This document shows, piece by piece, positions 5,251 through 5,406 of a stretch of DNA of 5,406 bases (positions within the stretch are counted from its first letter, which is position 1; each line of letters opens with the position of its first letter). Source of the stretch: an uncultured Lysobacter sp. (lineage in GTDB: Bacteria > Pseudomonadota > Gammaproteobacteria > Xanthomonadales > Xanthomonadaceae); the NCBI GenBank assembly GCA_902805755.1, contig CADCUA010000614.1:1-5406 (forward strand), written 5' to 3'. Both the position numbers and the translations under genes were made by a program. Under the pieces are notes generated by a model. That model had not been told where the DNA came from. It was given only the letters and a program-made list of their open reading frames with translations, and searched no databases.

Positions 5251-5406
5251 ATGACGCAACGCGGCCACTGCATCCTGTCGCACGGTTTTGAAAGCGGTCC
5301 CGATGCGACCAAGGTGACGGCACTGGCGGACGTGGCCGAGCGCCTGGGCTTCAGTTGCGAGCGGCCCGATTACACCGGCTTCGATGCGCGCCGCGACGTG
5401 AGCGAG
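5251..5406 (+). CDS. Alpha/beta-hydrolase-like protein (N-terminal 52 residues, cut by right edge)
   Basis: Only the first 52 residues are visible. The start shows a beta strand and turn CILSHGFESGPDATK (7-21); His-Gly after a hydrophobic strand is the usual oxyanion-hole region of alpha/beta hydrolases. A helix TALADVAERLGF (23-34) follows, then a second strand ending in RPDYTGFDARRDVSE (38-52). This fits the opening of a serine-hydrolase fold, but the nucleophile elbow and the catalytic Asp and His lie outside, so no substrate can be proposed. It has no signal peptide. The frame is open through an upstream ATG at 5236 that overlaps the MOSC stop; 5251 was chosen for its binding site. It is probably translated from the same mRNA as the MOSC gene. 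Confidence 0.72.
   Translation, partial: MTQRGHCILSHGFESGPDATKVTALADVAERLGFSCERPDYTGFDARRDVSE

Overview
The window is GC-rich and densely coded, with a strong preference for G or C at third codon positions. Eight protein genes fill nearly all of it. The gene set and protein style (bacterial leucyl-transferase Bpt, TesB thioesterase II, a DUF2007 membrane protein, a DUF922 secreted protease, an Amidase_2 protein, a MOSC protein) suggest a gammaproteobacterium of the Xanthomonadaceae/Lysobacteraceae type. That placement is inference from protein resemblance, not from a marker gene. It looks like ordinary chromosome: I see no tRNA, rRNA, CRISPR array, insertion sequence, phage gene or plasmid gene.

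Left part (1-3388, minus strand, read right to left): tesB, a DUF2007 protein with one membrane helix, bpt, and an endonuclease/exonuclease/phosphatase (EEP) lipoprotein cut by the left edge. tesB and the DUF2007 gene are 3 bases apart, and bpt and the EEP gene are 5 bases apart. A 100-base gap separates the two pairs. It begins with a GC hairpin built around the DUF2007 stop codon and ends with a -10-like hexamer placed as for a leaderless bpt mRNA. So this may be one four-gene operon or two two-gene units.

Middle (3389-4069): an 87-base divergent intergenic region holds a perfect TATAAT facing tesB, overlapped by a -10-like hexamer facing the other way. Rightward lies a small exported DUF922 zinc protease. 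It converges on the amidase gene with a 44-base gap and no recognisable terminator.

Right part (4114-5406): an Amidase_2 N-acetylmuramoyl-L-alanine amidase on the minus strand stands head to head with a MOSC-domain gene on the plus strand. The first possible amidase start and the MOSC start share the same CATG. A 10-base perfect palindrome with -10-like hexamers on both strands lies just inside. The MOSC stop overlaps an in-frame ATG of the next gene, an alpha/beta-hydrolase-like protein cut by the right edge.

Functionally this is a set of housekeeping and envelope genes: acyl-CoA hydrolysis, N-end-rule protein tagging, peptidoglycan amide hydrolysis, a secreted protease and a secreted hydrolase. 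I find no convincing new multi-gene system. The most interesting signals are the two compact divergent promoter regions, the stop-codon hairpin and the undescribed C-terminal domain of the DUF2007 protein.
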